A stretch of 64,000 nucleotides of DNA from Adiantum capillus-veneris (GCA_014529385.2 CM043957.1:85005881-85069880); one strand, 5' to 3'. Shown: positions 34,131-45,612, numbered from the stretch's first letter. The notes: a model not told the origin generated them from the letters alone. Numbers and translations are program-made.

Positions 34131-34676
34131 AACAAGTGGGCTCACCGCAGTCAATGACTTACAAACAATCCAAACCTGGCTGAAAATCAAAGGTGTAAAA
34201 TATACATGAGAAGATCTTCAAAGTGTCCGACTCCTTAATTCCTCTCTCTCTGGAGAGACATTTTTTTTGTGTACTAGTGGAAGGTGCATCACTAGTACGT
34301 CAAGCATTCTATGTAAGTGATGGGGAGGCAGCATCCTCAAACCTTATTTTGTGATATTCAATCTCTTTCACTGGTTGTCTATGCACCTTAGACTCATCAA
34401 ATATCAGCTATGAGCTGCATATAACCTTCTTAGATTCTGGATGCCAGAGACGATATCCCATCTCTCTATCTACACCATATCAAATGAAGATGCACTTGTG
34501 TAATTTGGGATCCATCTTTTGTCTAAACTCTTTTGGCACATGTGAGAATTCCTCACACCCAAGTATACGTAATCTATCATAATTAGGTCGTTTTCTTGTC
34601 CACATCTCCTATGGAATCTTATACTTCAATGATGTACTAGGTGACTGGCTATCAAGTAAACATCCATCAAAACAAC
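34130..34676 (-). pseudogene. Integrase tail and linker of the copia element
   Basis: Translated through stops, the minus strand gives a typical copia integrase C-terminal segment near 34480-34640. It has a R-K-R-P-N-Y-D-R-L-R-I-L-G-C start, an E-F-S-H-V-P-K-E-F stretch, and K-C-I-F-I-W-Y-G-V-D ending in a Y-R-L-W-H-P motif. Nothing else is intact. Confidence 0.65.
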
Positions 34677-35492
34677 TTCCCCCCAAAACTCCTTAGGTAA
34701 AGTGGTCATAGACAACATAGAAGTGACCCATTCTTGGATAGTCCTATTTGTTCTTTCTACCACATCGTTCTGAGCAGGTGTGGAAGGCGTGGTGAACTGT
34801 CTTCTAATGACTCATATGCCCCAGCCGGCTATGCCATAACTCTGTAGATGGCAGCACATCTACACATAGAATTCTCTTTCACTAAAGAGACATAACAATG
34901 AATACAATGAACTAGACTTCTGGCCTTTAAGCATGACCAGGTTTCCCTTCTTGATGATCCAAGAACCATGTTAAAAAATGATAGTGTAACCTAAATTGTC
35001 TACTTGCCCAACAGACATCAAACAATGAATACAATGAGCTAGACTTCTGGCCTTTAAGCATGACCACGTTTCCCTTCTTGATGATCCAAGAACCATGTTA
35101 AAAAATGATAGTGTAACCCAAATTGTCTACTTGCCCAACATACATCAAACTTCCCCCCAAAACTCCTTAGGTAAAGTGGTCGTAGACAACATAGAAGTGA
35201 CCTATTCTTGAATAGTCCTATTGTTCTTTCTACCACATTGTTCTGAGCAGGTGTGGTGAACTGTCTTCTAATGACTCATATGCCCCAGCCGGATATGCCA
35301 TAACTCTATAGATGGCAGCACATCTACACATATAGAATTCTCTTTCATTGAAGAGACATAACAATGAATACAATGAGCTAGACTTCTGGCCTTTAAGCAT
35401 GACCAGGTTTCCCTTCTTGATGATCCAAGAACCCTGTTAAAAAATGATAGTGTAACCCAAATTGTCAACTTGCCCAACAGACATCAAACTCT
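34674..35492. repeat. Partial triplication within copia integrase
   Basis: A unit of about 345 bp (34674-35019, from TTCCCCCCAAAACTCC to CAGACATCAAAC) recurs at 35151-35490. A third partial copy of its last 134 bp lies between them (35020-35153). Copies differ by a few substitutions and an indel, including a 9-bp GGAAGGCGT difference. The arrangement joins V-E-R-T-I (integrase end) to L-W-H-I-R-L-G-H (GAG-pre-integrase) repeatedly. Confidence 0.88.
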
Positions 35493-35780
35493 TTGTCAAT
35501 TTGGGTACATGTCTGACATTCTGTAGCATAAACTCACTGCCATTATGCATTAAAAAATTTATGGCCCCAATACCACATACATCACGCTCATAAGAGTTAC
35601 CCAATTTCACCGTGCCATGTGTATTAGTATATGTGGAGAACCACTCCTTATGAGGAGTCACATGAAATCTATCACCTGAGTCCACTATCCAATTATGGGC
35701 ATAACAATTGTCAAGAGATAACAAAGTATCAGGAATCAAATCCGAGGTAAAGATAAACACATCTAATGGCTTCGTCACAT
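35437..35780 (-). pseudogene. Protease and GAG-pre-integrase of the copia element
   Basis: The 113-codon frame begins with a degraded linker. It reads NWIVDSGDRFHVTPHKEWFS, where D-S-G is the copia protease active site, followed by LQNVRHVPKLTKSLMSVGQV. In a different frame just downstream (about 35270-35300) LWHIRLGHMSH marks the GAG-pre-integrase domain, a zinc-binding H-x3-H. The catalytic integrase core that should follow is absent. Confidence 0.85.
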
Positions 35781-35789
35781 CACGAACAA

Positions 35790-36664
35790 TCTCAACAATT
35801 GGAGATTTAAGAACATTAAATTATTCTATTTTCACGGTGCCTTTAGGTGTGTCAGACTTCGCTTTTTCTTTGTCCTTTTCATGTTGTAATGCATAATGGA
35901 AATCCTTCTTCACGTGTCCCTTTTTATGGAAGTGATAACATTCAACATACTTCATGTCTCTTACATGACTCTTGCTACAATTGTTATTGGGATCTTGAGA
36001 ATGACCGCGACTATGACCACGCTGCCTTGGATTGTAATGTCTGCCACTAGCCATATATGCATCACCATGCCCACTTACATCAAGAGACTAACGTCTAATT
36101 TCCTTAGTGAGCAATGTGCTAGTAACATCATTGAGCACTAGCTTCCCACCAGGTGCTGAGTTACTTATGGTTGTATGGCGTGTATCCCATGACGATAGCA
36201 ATGAACATAACAAGAAGATAGCCTTCATCTCATCATCAAAGTTAAGGACTTTGGAAGTAAGCTACAAAAAAACATTGTCAAACTCATTCAAATGAAAGCT
36301 AAGGCTGCTACCTTCTTTCATATTCATGTGCATAAGTTTCTTCATGGAAAACGTTGTTTGATGCACTTTTACCATCCTATGCTACACATATGGCATCTCA
36401 TAAATCTTTGGCATTGGCCTTATCTATTATTGTGAAGTAAATGCATTCACCAAGGTGCAAGTAAATGGTCACCAGAGCACGCTCATTCAAATCTTCCCAT
36501 TAATCATCAATGTATGCCTTCTCTTTTCTGTCACTCAATGGTGGTATCAATTCCTTATTGATCAACACATCTTGTATAAATTGCTTCCAAGTTGCAAAGT
36601 TTGTGCCATAAAACTTTTTGATGTAGTAATCTTCCTTGTCCAAAGCACTACTAGTAGCAGCCAT
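35790..36664 (-). pseudogene. gag of the copia element
   Basis: The ATG at 36664 starts MAATSSALDKEDYYIKKFYG followed by TNFATWKQF, the usual copia gag opening (F-x-G-x-N-F-x-x-W). At the C-terminal end (36054-35821) the basic region HYNPRQRGHSRGHSQD precedes a knuckle-like CYHFHKKGHVKKDF in which the second and fourth Cys are Phe, so zinc binding is lost. The middle is broken by stops and frameshifts. Confidence 0.8.
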
Positions 36665-36790
36665 AATCCAAGATAATATGACCAAAAACTTATGATAAGG
36701 GAGAATTTCATCAGAGTTTTCCCTGGGACAAGAGCAAAACCTCAACTTAGTATGCAACAAAATCACTAAGGGCTCAATCAAGTGTGCCAA

Positions 36791-37387
36791 AAAGGCATAT
36801 GGAGGACTCCCTAGGGAAAATCTGTCAGAGTCTCCTCTACTTAAAGATCAAAATCTCAAGAAAAATTGATCAAAAAATAGCACATAAACCAACAAAGTGT
36901 AATCACTAGGCATATATTGACATGAATTTCTCAAATAAATTGTCGGATGACTACAAAATTGGAGTCAAAGCACCTATACCCGTTTGTACATAACCTATGG
37001 TGAGGCCACAAAAGGGATCTCCAATGACTAATCCACCTCACACTAGGTAACCCGGCCCCCAACTCCCGCCTTCAAAAAACCTTGCATAACGACCCTTATA
37101 AAAGGTTATGTAGACACAACTAGCCACAGTCTCAGAAAGGGCTCTTTTGGGCTGAGTCTTAGAAATGGCTGGTTAACTGCCAAATCAAGCCAAAAATGGC
37201 ACCACAATGATATACAATGGTAGTATCCACAACACAACGTACATCCAAAACGTGAAACTGTCACTACAAGATGGCATGACATGCAAAGAGAAGCCAATGA
37301 GTATGAAAGCAAAAACACAAAACCAACTCCTTGTAGGGAGTAAAATTATCTCAATAGAGCATAAGCACTCTCAAGTGCGAGTCACGC
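36791..37387. other. Unassigned flank between copia gag and element C
   Basis: No coding frame is recognised. It should hold the leader and 5' LTR of the copia element, but I find no clear tRNA-Met primer site. Part of it may instead be the left portion of element I interrupted by element C. Confidence 0.35.
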
Positions 37388-38611
37388 TGATAGACTGCTT
37401 TTGACGTGTACAAAGTAGCACTTATATGCATGGTCATATGTACAAAAATATGTAAATACATGCATTTGTGAGATTTGCAACGTGGTTTCAAGTTCAAAAA
37501 AAGATGCAATGTGTACACGCTGTGAATAGTCAGCTTCGCGCGCTAGCAATTGGACACATGTACATGTCCGTATAGGGTATAGGGGCATTGGATATGGTTT
37601 TAGGTGGCTTATTTTGGTTCTAGATAATGTTTTTGAGCTTTCTAGAATGTAAATAATTCAAGTGACAAGTATGGGTACTCTCATCCCGCTCGAGAAGTTT
37701 GAGACATGCGGTAATTGTCTATTTACGGCGCCTGATCTGCGGTGATACGTGCATCACCCTAGAAGTGGTTAAAAATGGAATGTGGTGATGTGTAAATGTG
37801 ATTTGGGTATTGAGGATCAAGCGTACAAAATTTGGTGAATTTTGGAGTCCGTTTGGGGTTTTTCTTGCGAGAAATGCCCGCCAGGGGTCAAAACTGGCCA
37901 AATCTGGGTCAAAAAAGGTCCAAAAATGGGAAAAAAAATGTGTGAAATGGCTTCAAATTGCCACATCACTCACGGTGCCATGATGGTCCAGGCTGAGGGA
38001 GGAATTTTGAAGAGCAATATCAACACTTTCACCTCTCTGTGTGGGGAAGGAAGCATGGTTCCTACAGGTGGTCTAGTGCAGTCCGGTCGTGTTCGCGTCC
38101 TGTTTTCGAGTGTGTGGAGGAGTGAATGAGAGCGTTCTCTCTTCAATTTTGCACTTGGGAGAGTCTATGCAAGTTCTGAGGTTTCCATGGATTCATGTGT
38201 GTGAGGAATTGAGGAAAGAAGGTGCGGCTTTCTGCAAGACTATTTGACCCTGTATCGGCGCCATTAGGGTTGGCGCTACTCCAAAGAGTCCAACAGAGTG
38301 GAGTTTCGTGAAGTCTTTCCAATGGTTTGAGAGTGGCCTTTTGTGGCTGGAGTTTTTGGGTTTTTGATGGTTTTTATTGTATATTTTGGTCACCATCAAG
38401 CGTGATTTTCAATGTTGATCACCTTGTAGTGTCCGCGGGCAGGCAAGGGCTTGTAGGTCGAGGCGTTTGGAGTTTGAATTAAGCTTGTGGGTAGAATTTT
38501 TAGGGAGCTTTTGAGTGGTGGTGAGTGAGGTGAGGAATTTAAGTAATTTTTTTGTATTGTGTTGAGTTGTCTGGGTGTGTGAGTGTGCGCACGACATGTT
38601 TTGCTCCATCA
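37388..38611 (+). repeat. 5' LTR of element C
   Basis: Starts TGATAGACTGCTTTTGACGT and ends TTTGCTCCATCA, 1224 bp. Compared with the 3' copy it has scattered substitutions and a few indels, one of about 15 bp near 37905. Confidence 0.92.
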
Positions 38612-38616
38612 TCCTT

Positions 38617-38634
38617 TGGCGATCCCGCTGGGGA
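38617..38634 (+). promoter_or_regulatory. Primer-binding site of element C
   Basis: TGGCGATCCCGCTGGGGA begins five bases after the LTR. It has the TGG start that pairs with a tRNA CCA end. The tRNA is not assigned. Confidence 0.7.
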
Positions 38635-38699
38635 GCAGAACTTTATTGTGCACCAGGTGAAGCGATTTTTCTGTGAAGTTTGAGCTTCATTGAAGAAAA

Positions 38700-39500
38700 G
38701 TGGTGGTTTGGTTGAGGTGCAAGACTTCAAAATTTGTGGATTTACTCATGAAAGGGAGAAGCGACTCTGAAGAGATGTCTTATAGTCGGCCATTGTTCAC
38801 AAGGAAGGAGGATGTGAAGGACTGGATTACGGATTTCGAGTGGCATACGCTTGGTATGCACATTGTGAATGACGAAGCAAAGCTTCTTGTATTTCCTCTT
38901 GCACTCAAAGGAGAAGCTCGGGAGTGGTTTGAAGGCTTAGAGGAAGACAAAAAGAAAACATGGGAGCAAGTGAAGTTGGCAATTTTTGACAGGTTTGGCA
39001 AGAAACTAACAGCAACAGAAGCGACGACGAAATTGAGAGATTTGTAGCAAGATGTTCATGCTAACTTTAAAGAGTTTTTGCAACACTTCAAAGGACTTTG
39101 GGTTCAATTAGAGGTAGCATCCCAAGTACCTCCAGGGGATTTCTTTAAAGTGCGTCATTTTATCGATTGTCTCCATCCAAGTGTAAGGGAGTCTATCGAT
39201 CAAGAGGAGCCTGCTACATTTGAAAGAGTTGTGGAAATTGTCGAGGCCAAGAGCAAGAAGAAGGTGGGAGCAAGGCATGACACACGCTGAGCTAGCTATG
39301 GTGCAACCAATGGTCCCTGTGGCAACAGATGATAGAGGTGGAGCAAGTGGTTCAAGGTCTAGATCATATTACGGCCCGAGTTCTGCATGATCTTTCCGGT
39401 CAGTTGCAAGAATTAAGAATTAAAATAATGAATAGGAACCAAAGAGAAGAGCGGCCAGCCGGGAGAGATAGGGGACGAAGGCTACAAGGTAGATGCTACA
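38700..39500 (+). pseudogene. gag of element C
   Basis: The core reads DVKDWITDFEWHTLGMHIVN, ALKGEAREWFEGLEEDKKKT with the conserved Trp, and IFDRFGKKLTATEATTKLRDL. A TAG at 39045, in a Q-to-stop position, breaks it. The frame continues with QHFKGLWVQLEVASQVPPGD and a VEIVEAKSKKKV end, then TGA at 39288. The first Met of the family is uncertain; MSYSRPLFTRKEDVKD at about 38775 is a likely start. Confidence 0.85.
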
Positions 39501-40549
39501 ATTGTGATGAAGAGGGTCATTATGCCCCTGATTGTCCTGAACCACCAAGAAAGAGAGGAGGGATATACCCCTTATATGGACGTGGTCGAGGGAGAATAGA
39601 AGAAAATCATCAAGAGGGGGCACTAGAAGCACCACCTCCACAACAACAACCACAACCGTTGCCTGGAAGTGGAGAAGGTAGAGCTATTAACATCATTACC
39701 CTTGAGCATCAAGATGTGGATGTTTTGGCCAATAAGAGAGCGTGGCATGATAGGGAGAAAGAGACAGAAGAAGAGAGGGAAACAAGAGCAAGAAAAGGAA
39801 AGGCTAAGGTAGAAGACAAACCAGAAAGTAGCAAGAGACGGCGAAGAAGGAAAATTTGTCCAAAGGACTACCTCCTTGGCCAAGGTGTTGAAGACTATGA
39901 TATTGTTGACGACATACAAAATCAAAAGGCAAATATATCTTTTGGTCAATTGGTGGCTTTGAATGCTAAATTGAGGAGGCAGTGGACCAAGTGTGTGAGT
40001 ACACAGCTTCCTTCCAAGAAGGAAAAGCATCAAAGCATGGTGTCATTCTTGAGGGTTGGTCACCCAGTGGATATGGTGCCAATAGTTGAAGCTATGCTGG
40101 GAAAAAAGACGGAAGTCCAAGCATATGTGGATGGTGGTGCCCAGGTGTGTGTCATGACCGAGGCTATCATGAAAGAAGCATGTGTCAAGATGTCAGTGAA
40201 TGCTTCGATCCGTATGAGAATGGCCAACCACAAAAAGGCAAGGTGTCTTGGAATAGCTGAAGATATGAAGATAAAAGTCTTGGGGATTGAGTGCTTGGTT
40301 GATTGCTACGTGATGCAAGCGGGTGAGAATGCTTATCCGATCATTTTAGGGAGGCCATGGCTTATAACACTAGGTGCTAAGCAGGATTGGGGCACGGGCT
40401 TGATCACCATCCCCGACAAAGAGAAAGGAAGGACCATTGTCTACAACATGAAGACACACGAGAGCCGTACACAGCCCCTATTGGAGATGCAGGATACGGA
40501 TTCTACAGAAACCACGTCATACGATAGTGATGCTTCATCTACGTCATGA
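39329..40549 (+). CDS. Nucleocapsid and protease of element C
   Basis: A 406-codon open frame. CYNCDEEGHYAPDC (39494-39535) is a perfect C-x2-C-x4-H-x4-C zinc knuckle. A Gln/Pro-rich and then a charged R/E/K linker follow. The aspartic protease has AYVDGGAQVCVMTEAIMK with the active Asp codon at 40130, and YPIILGRPWLITLGAKQDWG as the C-terminal signature. The D-G-G active site is the same as in element B. It ends at TGA 40547-40549. This is the longest intact frame of element C, but it is cut off from gag and RT by lesions. Confidence 0.88.
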   Translation: MIEVEQVVQGLDHITARVLHDLSGQLQELRIKIMNRNQREERPAGRDRGRRLQGRCYNCDEEGHYAPDCPEPPRKRGGIYPLYGRGRGRIEENHQEGALEAPPPQQQPQPLPGSGEGRAINIITLEHQDVDVLANKRAWHDREKETEEERETRARKGKAKVEDKPESSKRRRRRKICPKDYLLGQGVEDYDIVDDIQNQKANISFGQLVALNAKLRRQWTKCVSTQLPSKKEKHQSMVSFLRVGHPVDMVPIVEAMLGKKTEVQAYVDGGAQVCVMTEAIMKEACVKMSVNASIRMRMANHKKARCLGIAEDMKIKVLGIECLVDCYVMQAGENAYPIILGRPWLITLGAKQDWGTGLITIPDKEKGRTIVYNMKTHESRTQPLLEMQDTDSTETTSYDSDASSTS

Positions 40550-40570
40550 GAAGAAAGTGTAGAGGAAGGC

Positions 40571-41530
40571 TTGATGCAATTATGTCCTGATCTTTTTGGG
40601 ATAAGTTTTGAAAAGGAAGCATCGATGCATGATATGAAGGTCAAGGAGGAGGAGGATAGTCCAAAAGCAATTGTAGAGCCTGCTGAAGTCAATGTAAGAA
40701 GCACGCTAGGAGAGGACTTGACCGAAAAAGAAAAAAAGGAGTTTGCAGACATGTTCAAGGAATTTCCAAATCTATTTGCCACTGAATATACAGAGTTGCA
40801 AGGAGCTAAAGGAGTCAAGCATAGAATCAATCTAAAAGAAGGCGCCAAGACAAAGGTTCAAAAGCTTAGGAGGCTAGGGGTCATTCATGAGAAGGCACTT
40901 CATGAAGAGGTGACAAAGCTTTTGGAAGCAGATTTCATCGTCTGAATGGAAGATTTAGGATATGTGTTGATTTCAAACCTTTGAATGCTGCCACAAAAAG
41001 GAATCATTATCCACTACCCTTTCTACATGAAATCCTCAATCAGGTTGCAGGTCATGAACGTTACTCAATCATGGATGGATTTTCTGGCTACTTTCAGATC
41101 TTGATAGCGATTGAAGATCGATTGAAGACGACCTTCATAACTCCTTGGGGTTGTTTTGCCTACAAAAGAATAACCCCATCAGTGCCTTTTGGGCTAGTTA
41201 ATGCATATGCTACCTTCCAAGGATGGATGAATAGAGTTTTTGGTCCCTACTTGGGTAAGTTCATTCGTGTTTTCATGGATGACATTGGGTGTTATAGCTC
41301 CAGGGTCACACATTTGGAGAAGCTGAGGTTGAGTTTTGAAAGGTTTCAACAAGAGGGTGGGAAACTCAACCCAAAGAAGTGTAAATTTTCTCATGCCAGA
41401 GTCCACTTGCTAGGATCCGCCCAACAACACAAAGGATTTGGCATCATTTGTGCATAAGCTCAGGTACTTGTCACGTTTTTTCTGGATGCTATATCAGTAT
41501 GTGTATCCTCTCTAGAAATTGAGTCAAAGA
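40571..41530 (+). pseudogene. Reverse transcriptase of element C
   Basis: 40571-40945 has an acidic linker, then FKEFPNLFATEYTELQ and VQKLRRLGVIHEKALHEEVT. A deletion near 40940 removes the S-P-x-V-x-x-x-K-K-x-G region. 40981-41457 has NAATKRNHYPLPFLHEILNQ, IMDGFSGYFQI (catalytic Asp), PFGLVNAYATFQGWMN, the FMDD box at 41272-41283 and LLGSAQQHKGFGI. A 9-bp insertion before PFGL and a frameshift near 41420 damage it. Confidence 0.88.
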
Positions 41531-42010
41531 GTTCAAGGGTTTGAATGGAATGAAGACATGCAACAGGCTTTTGATGGCATCAAGGAGGTATTGTGTGCTT
41601 TACCAACAGTGAGTCCTCCTGACTTGCAGTCGATTTTCTATGTATCTATTAGTGTGGGGTCAGTAGCTTTTGGGTCGGTTCTCTTACAAAAGCAAGGAAG
41701 GAACTTCAAGCCAGTTTATTTTGAGAGCAAGATGAATAATGTAAGCGAATTCTCCTGCATGGAAATGGAACAGTGGGTATTCTCCTTGGTTCTTGCTTGT
41801 CGCCGGTTAAAAACCTATCTGTTGCCCCAGAAGTTCTATGTGATCACCACATCAAATCTTTTGCCTGATGTAGTACAAGATTTGAAGCCTAGCAAGCGCA
41901 TCTTAAAGTGGACTTTCAAGCTTCAAGAGTATGAGTTTGAGTTTAAAGTGGATCATTCTGTTAAAGCTCACTTGATGAACATAGTGGTACATAAAGGAGG
42001 GGAGCTTCCA
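41519..42010 (+). pseudogene. RNase H (gypsy type) of element C
   Basis: Begins FEWNEDMQQAFDGIKEVLCA. It contains FYVSISVGSVAFGSVLLQKQ, SCMEMEQWVFSLVLACRRLK and VDHSVKAHLMNIVVHKGGEL. Catalytic positions are poorly conserved, as in elements A and B. Confidence 0.8.
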
Positions 42011-42066
42011 TCTTACCCAAGGGTGGACAAGGATGATCATGAAGAGGAAGTAGATATTACAGATGC

Positions 42067-42450
42067 GTATACAATGATGTTTGATGGTGCATATAGGAAA
42101 GTTATTCAAAAGGCAAGTGGTGGGGTAGTCATTAAGAACCCAAAAGGTGATGTAATTTTTTCTAGAGCTTACGATCTTGATGACGCTGAAAGTAACAATG
42201 AGACCGAGTATCTCACACTTTTCCTTGGGTTGAGTTTGGATTGAAGAGGGTCATTGCAAAAGGGGATGCATTGCTAGTCATGAATCAGTTGCTTGGTTTG
42301 TGGAATGTTAAGAAAGATAATTTGAAGAAGTGGCTATATGGCATCAAGAAGCTTTTGCATGAGTTTGAGAAGATACAATTTCAGCATGTTCCTCGTGAGC
42401 AGAATAAAGAAGCTGGTGAGTTGGCTAGGGACAAGTTGGATGCCTTGGTA
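42067..42450 (+). pseudogene. Archaeal-type RNase H of element C
   Basis: TMMFDGAYRKVIQKASGGVV (first Asp), ESNNETEYLTLFLGLSL (Glu), AKGDALLVMNQLLGLWNV (Asp) and VPREQNKEAGELARDKL follow in order. The last catalytic Asp is replaced (E-A-G in place of E-A-D). A TGA at 42242 interrupts it. This confirms the Tat-like double RNase H plan for a second family. Confidence 0.82.
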
Positions 42451-43733
42451 GCTCCTTTAAAGGTCAAGGAAGCCTTGTATGCAGGAAGGGAATCATTGCA
42501 AGATGTAGAAGTATTTCTTGGTAAAGGGCAATGTCCAGAGGGCATGTCAAAATTTCGGCGTCAGAGAATAGTTGCAAAAGAAAGAAACTACACATTGGTA
42601 GGTGAGGATATCATGCTTTATGGCAAGGATAGCATTTTGAGAAAAGTGTCGCACAAAGAAGAGATAGGATTGATTTTGGAGCACTGCCATGAAGAAACAT
42701 GCCATCAAGGCAAGGATCAGGTTGTCTTTCGTGTTTTGAGAGCAGGCAATTGTTGGCCCTCTATGATGAGAGATGCTTATTTTTGGTGCAAGTCATGCCA
42801 TGAATGCCAAGTGTTTGCAAATTGGAAGCTTTTAGCTGAGCCTCAAAAAGCTATAATGTCTTTTGATGCATTTGCAAAATGGGGAGTAGATGTTGTAGGT
42901 CCAATGCCAAAATGGATGGAGGCAAGAGCGGTAAAAGATGTAACAGCAGGAAGAGTGGCCTCTTTTTTGTATGAACAGGTGTGTTGCAGGTTTGGAGCTC
43001 CTATGGTTATCATTTCTGATCGTGGACCAGGGTTTAGGGGAAAACTTGTTGCTGCTCTCATGGAGAAATTGAAAATTCAGCATAGGCATTCTTCTCCTTA
43101 CTACCCACAATGAAATGGGTTGGTTGAGAACTGCAATGGTCAAATTGTGAAGATGCTATCAAAGTATTCTAGAGAGCATCCTAAAGAGTGGGACTCGGAC
43201 TTGGAAAAGTGTTTGTGGGCTTATAGAACTGCGTATAGAGTGTCAACACAATTTACACCATATGAGCTTGTTTATGGAAAAGAAGCTCTTATGCCCATAC
43301 AAGTGCAGTTGGATTCCTTGAAGTTGTTGTGCAGAATGCAAGGTGAACATAATGACAAGCTGCAAGAAAGAATTATTTCTCTAGAGTTGTTGCGAATGAA
43401 TAGAGAGAAAGCCAGTGATTATTATCTTCAACAAGCAGAGGCAAGGATGAAGAAAATGAAAAGAGGCTGCCAAAGAAAGAGATCAAAGAGGGAGATCTGG
43501 TGATGAAGTATGATTCTCGCTTGGATTTTACTTTTCAAAAGAAGTTGAGGGGCAAATGGTTGGGTCCCTACAGAGTGAAGCATGTATTTCCTAATGGTAC
43601 CTATGAGTTGGAAAAATTGTCTGGTGAACGTTTGCGCTACAGAATAAACGGGTATCGATTAAAGAAATATTCTGCAAGGGATGTGGTTCCAGATGCAAAT
43701 AGTCTCTTGGTTGAGCATGAATGCTCTACCTAG
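42451..43733 (+). pseudogene. Integrase of element C
   Basis: The zinc finger is around LEHCHEETCHQGKDQ and KSCHECQ. The core has KWGVDVVGPMP (first Asp); the strand from V-D-Y to the next helix is shortened (GPMPKWMEARAVKD), so the region between the first and second Asp is internally deleted. ISDRGPGFRGK follows, then YYPQ, a TGA at 43111, and NGLVENCNGQIV with the Glu. The C-terminal parts are VYGKEALMPIQ and a basic W-L-G-P-Y-R-V-K domain (43500-43733). Confidence 0.85.
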
Positions 43734-43747
43734 AGGGTGGGCAATGA
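43732..43747 (+). promoter_or_regulatory. Polypurine tract of element C
   Basis: AGAGGGTGGGCAATGA lies right before the 3' LTR start TGATAGACC. Confidence 0.7.
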
Positions 43748-44960
43748 TGATAGACCGCTTTTGGCGTGTACAAAGTAGCATTTATATGCATGGTCATATG
43801 TACCAAAATATGTAAATACATGCATTTGGGAGCTTTGCAACGTGGTTTCAAGTTCAAAAAAAGATTCAACGTGTACACGCTGTGAATAGTCAGGTTCGCG
43901 CGCTAGCAGTCGAACACATGTACATGCCCGTATAGGGTATCTGGGCCTTGGATATGGTTTTAGGTGGATTATTTTGGTTCTAGATAATGTGTTTGAGCTT
44001 TCTAGAATGTAAATAATGCAAGTAACAAGTATGGGTATTCTCATCCCGCTCGAGAAGTTTGAGACATGCGGTAACTATCTATTTGCGGCGCCTGATCTGC
44101 GGTGATACATGCATCACCCTATAAGTGGTTAAAAATGGAATGTGGGGATGTGGAAATGTGCTTTGGGTATTGAGGATCAAGTGTGCGAAATTTGGTGAAT
44201 TTTGGAGTTCGTTTGGGGTTTTTCTTGCGAAAAATGCCCACCAGGGGTCAAAACTGGGCCAAAAAATGGTAAAAAAAGGTGTGAAATGGCTTCAAATTGC
44301 CACATCACTCATGGTGCCGTGATGGTCCAGGCTGAGGGAGGACTTTTGAAGAGAAATATACACACTTTCACCTCTCTGTGTGGGGAAGGAATCAGGGTTC
44401 CTACAGGTGGTCTAGTGCAGTCCCGTCGTGTTCACGTCCTGTTTTCAAGTGTGTGGAGGAGTGAATGAGAGATTTTTCTCTTCAATTTTGCACTTGGGAG
44501 AGTCTATGAAAGTTCTGAGGTTTCCATGGATGCGTGTGTGCAAGGAATTGAGGGAAGAAGGTGCGGCTTTCTTCAAGACTATGTGACCCTGTATCGGTGC
44601 CATTAGGGGTGGCGCTACTCCAAAGAGTCCAACAGAGTGGAGTATGGTGAAGGCTTTGCAATGGTTTGAGAGTGGCCTTTTTTGGCTGTATTTTTTGGGC
44701 TTTTGATGGTTTTTCTTGTATATTTTGGTCACCATCAAGCGTGATTTCCAATGTTGATCACCTCGACTCACCTTGTAGTGTCTGCAGGCAAGCAAGGGCT
44801 TGTAGGTCGAGGAGTTTGGAGTTTGAATTGAGCTTGTGGGTAGAATTTTCAGGGAGCTTTTGAGTGGTGGTGAGTGAGGTGATGAATTTAAGTAAGTTAC
44901 TTGTATTGTGTTGAGTTGTCTGGGTGTGTGAGTGTGCGCACGACATCTTTTGCTCCATCA
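43748..44960 (+). repeat. 3' LTR of element C
   Basis: 1213 bp, starting TGATAGACCGCTTTTGGCGT and ending TTTGCTCCATCA. It matches the 5' LTR with scattered changes. Confidence 0.92.
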
Positions 44961-45609
44961 ACGGTATGCATCCAAAATTGTAGCTAGGCTACAATGTCAC
45001 TCTATACAAAAAGACAATTACAGTTGGTCGTGGGTTGAAACTTGGTGGACTTGACACTTGGTCGTGGGTTCACACTTGATGGACTTGACACATGGTAGGA
45101 CTGGTGGTTAGGATGACACCGTGGCCAGCTCTTCTTTGCCATAGTTTAGGGATATGTGTAGCTAGACAGTCAGAGATATCTGAGGTTATCTATTGGTTAC
45201 CCTTTTGGGGGCTGTATATATTCTTACATTTGCTTCAGTCTGGGATGGTTCTAGGTAGAGTTTTGAGTCTAGCGTCAAGTCAGTCTACGTCACACACAAC
45301 ACCCTCCCTGCACATTTTGAGCCTCAACACCCCCATTGTACCTGTGAGTTTTGGGCATTGGAGCAGAGAGTATGCTGCCATGCCAGAGTCTGTATTGGTC
45401 CATCTGAGTTAGTGGAGTCCCATGTTGTTCAATTCTATTGTTGAGTGTGTTGTTCTATCGAGTTACTTGTTGCTACATTATTCATCGTTTGTAGTGTTTT
45501 CATTCTGTTAGTGTTTTCATTGTGTTGGGTTGAGATTTTCATGCACATTGCACTGAGGAGTATCCACAATAGAGAGCACGACACATTATTCTCGCTATAG
45601 GTGCTCTCA
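44961..45609 (+). repeat. 3' portion of a 5' LTR of element I
   Basis: It contains a TATA box (CTGTATATATTCT, about 45220) and ends GGTGCTCTCA, followed by a primer-site-like TGGCACGCTTGGTGGGAC. Only this end is seen, because element C interrupts it on the left; the start is not identified. Two copies of TTGGTCGTGGGTT lie near 45025 and 45059. Confidence 0.5.
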
Positions 45610-45612
45610 TTT

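Larger units (their letters stand above)
32705..36790 (-). mobile_element. Decayed Ty1/copia element
   Basis: Minus-strand remnants in copia order: gag, zinc knuckle, protease, GAG-pre-integrase, integrase tail, then RT and RNase H. Integrase before RT defines copia. I could not find its LTRs. The left end abuts the 5' LTR of element G. The right end fades into unassigned sequence before element C. All coding parts are broken and the integrase core is largely missing. Confidence 0.85.
37388..44960 (+). mobile_element. Tat-like Ty3/gypsy element C
   Basis: A 7.57-kb plus-strand element with LTRs at 37388-38611 and 43748-44960, primer site, gag, protease (D-G-G), RT, RNase H, archaeal-type RNase H, integrase and polypurine tract. 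Flanks give a possible 4-bp duplication ACGC (37384-37387) and ACGG (44961-44964) with one mismatch. It is a different family from A and B: no LTR similarity, but the same domain plan. Confidence 0.92.
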
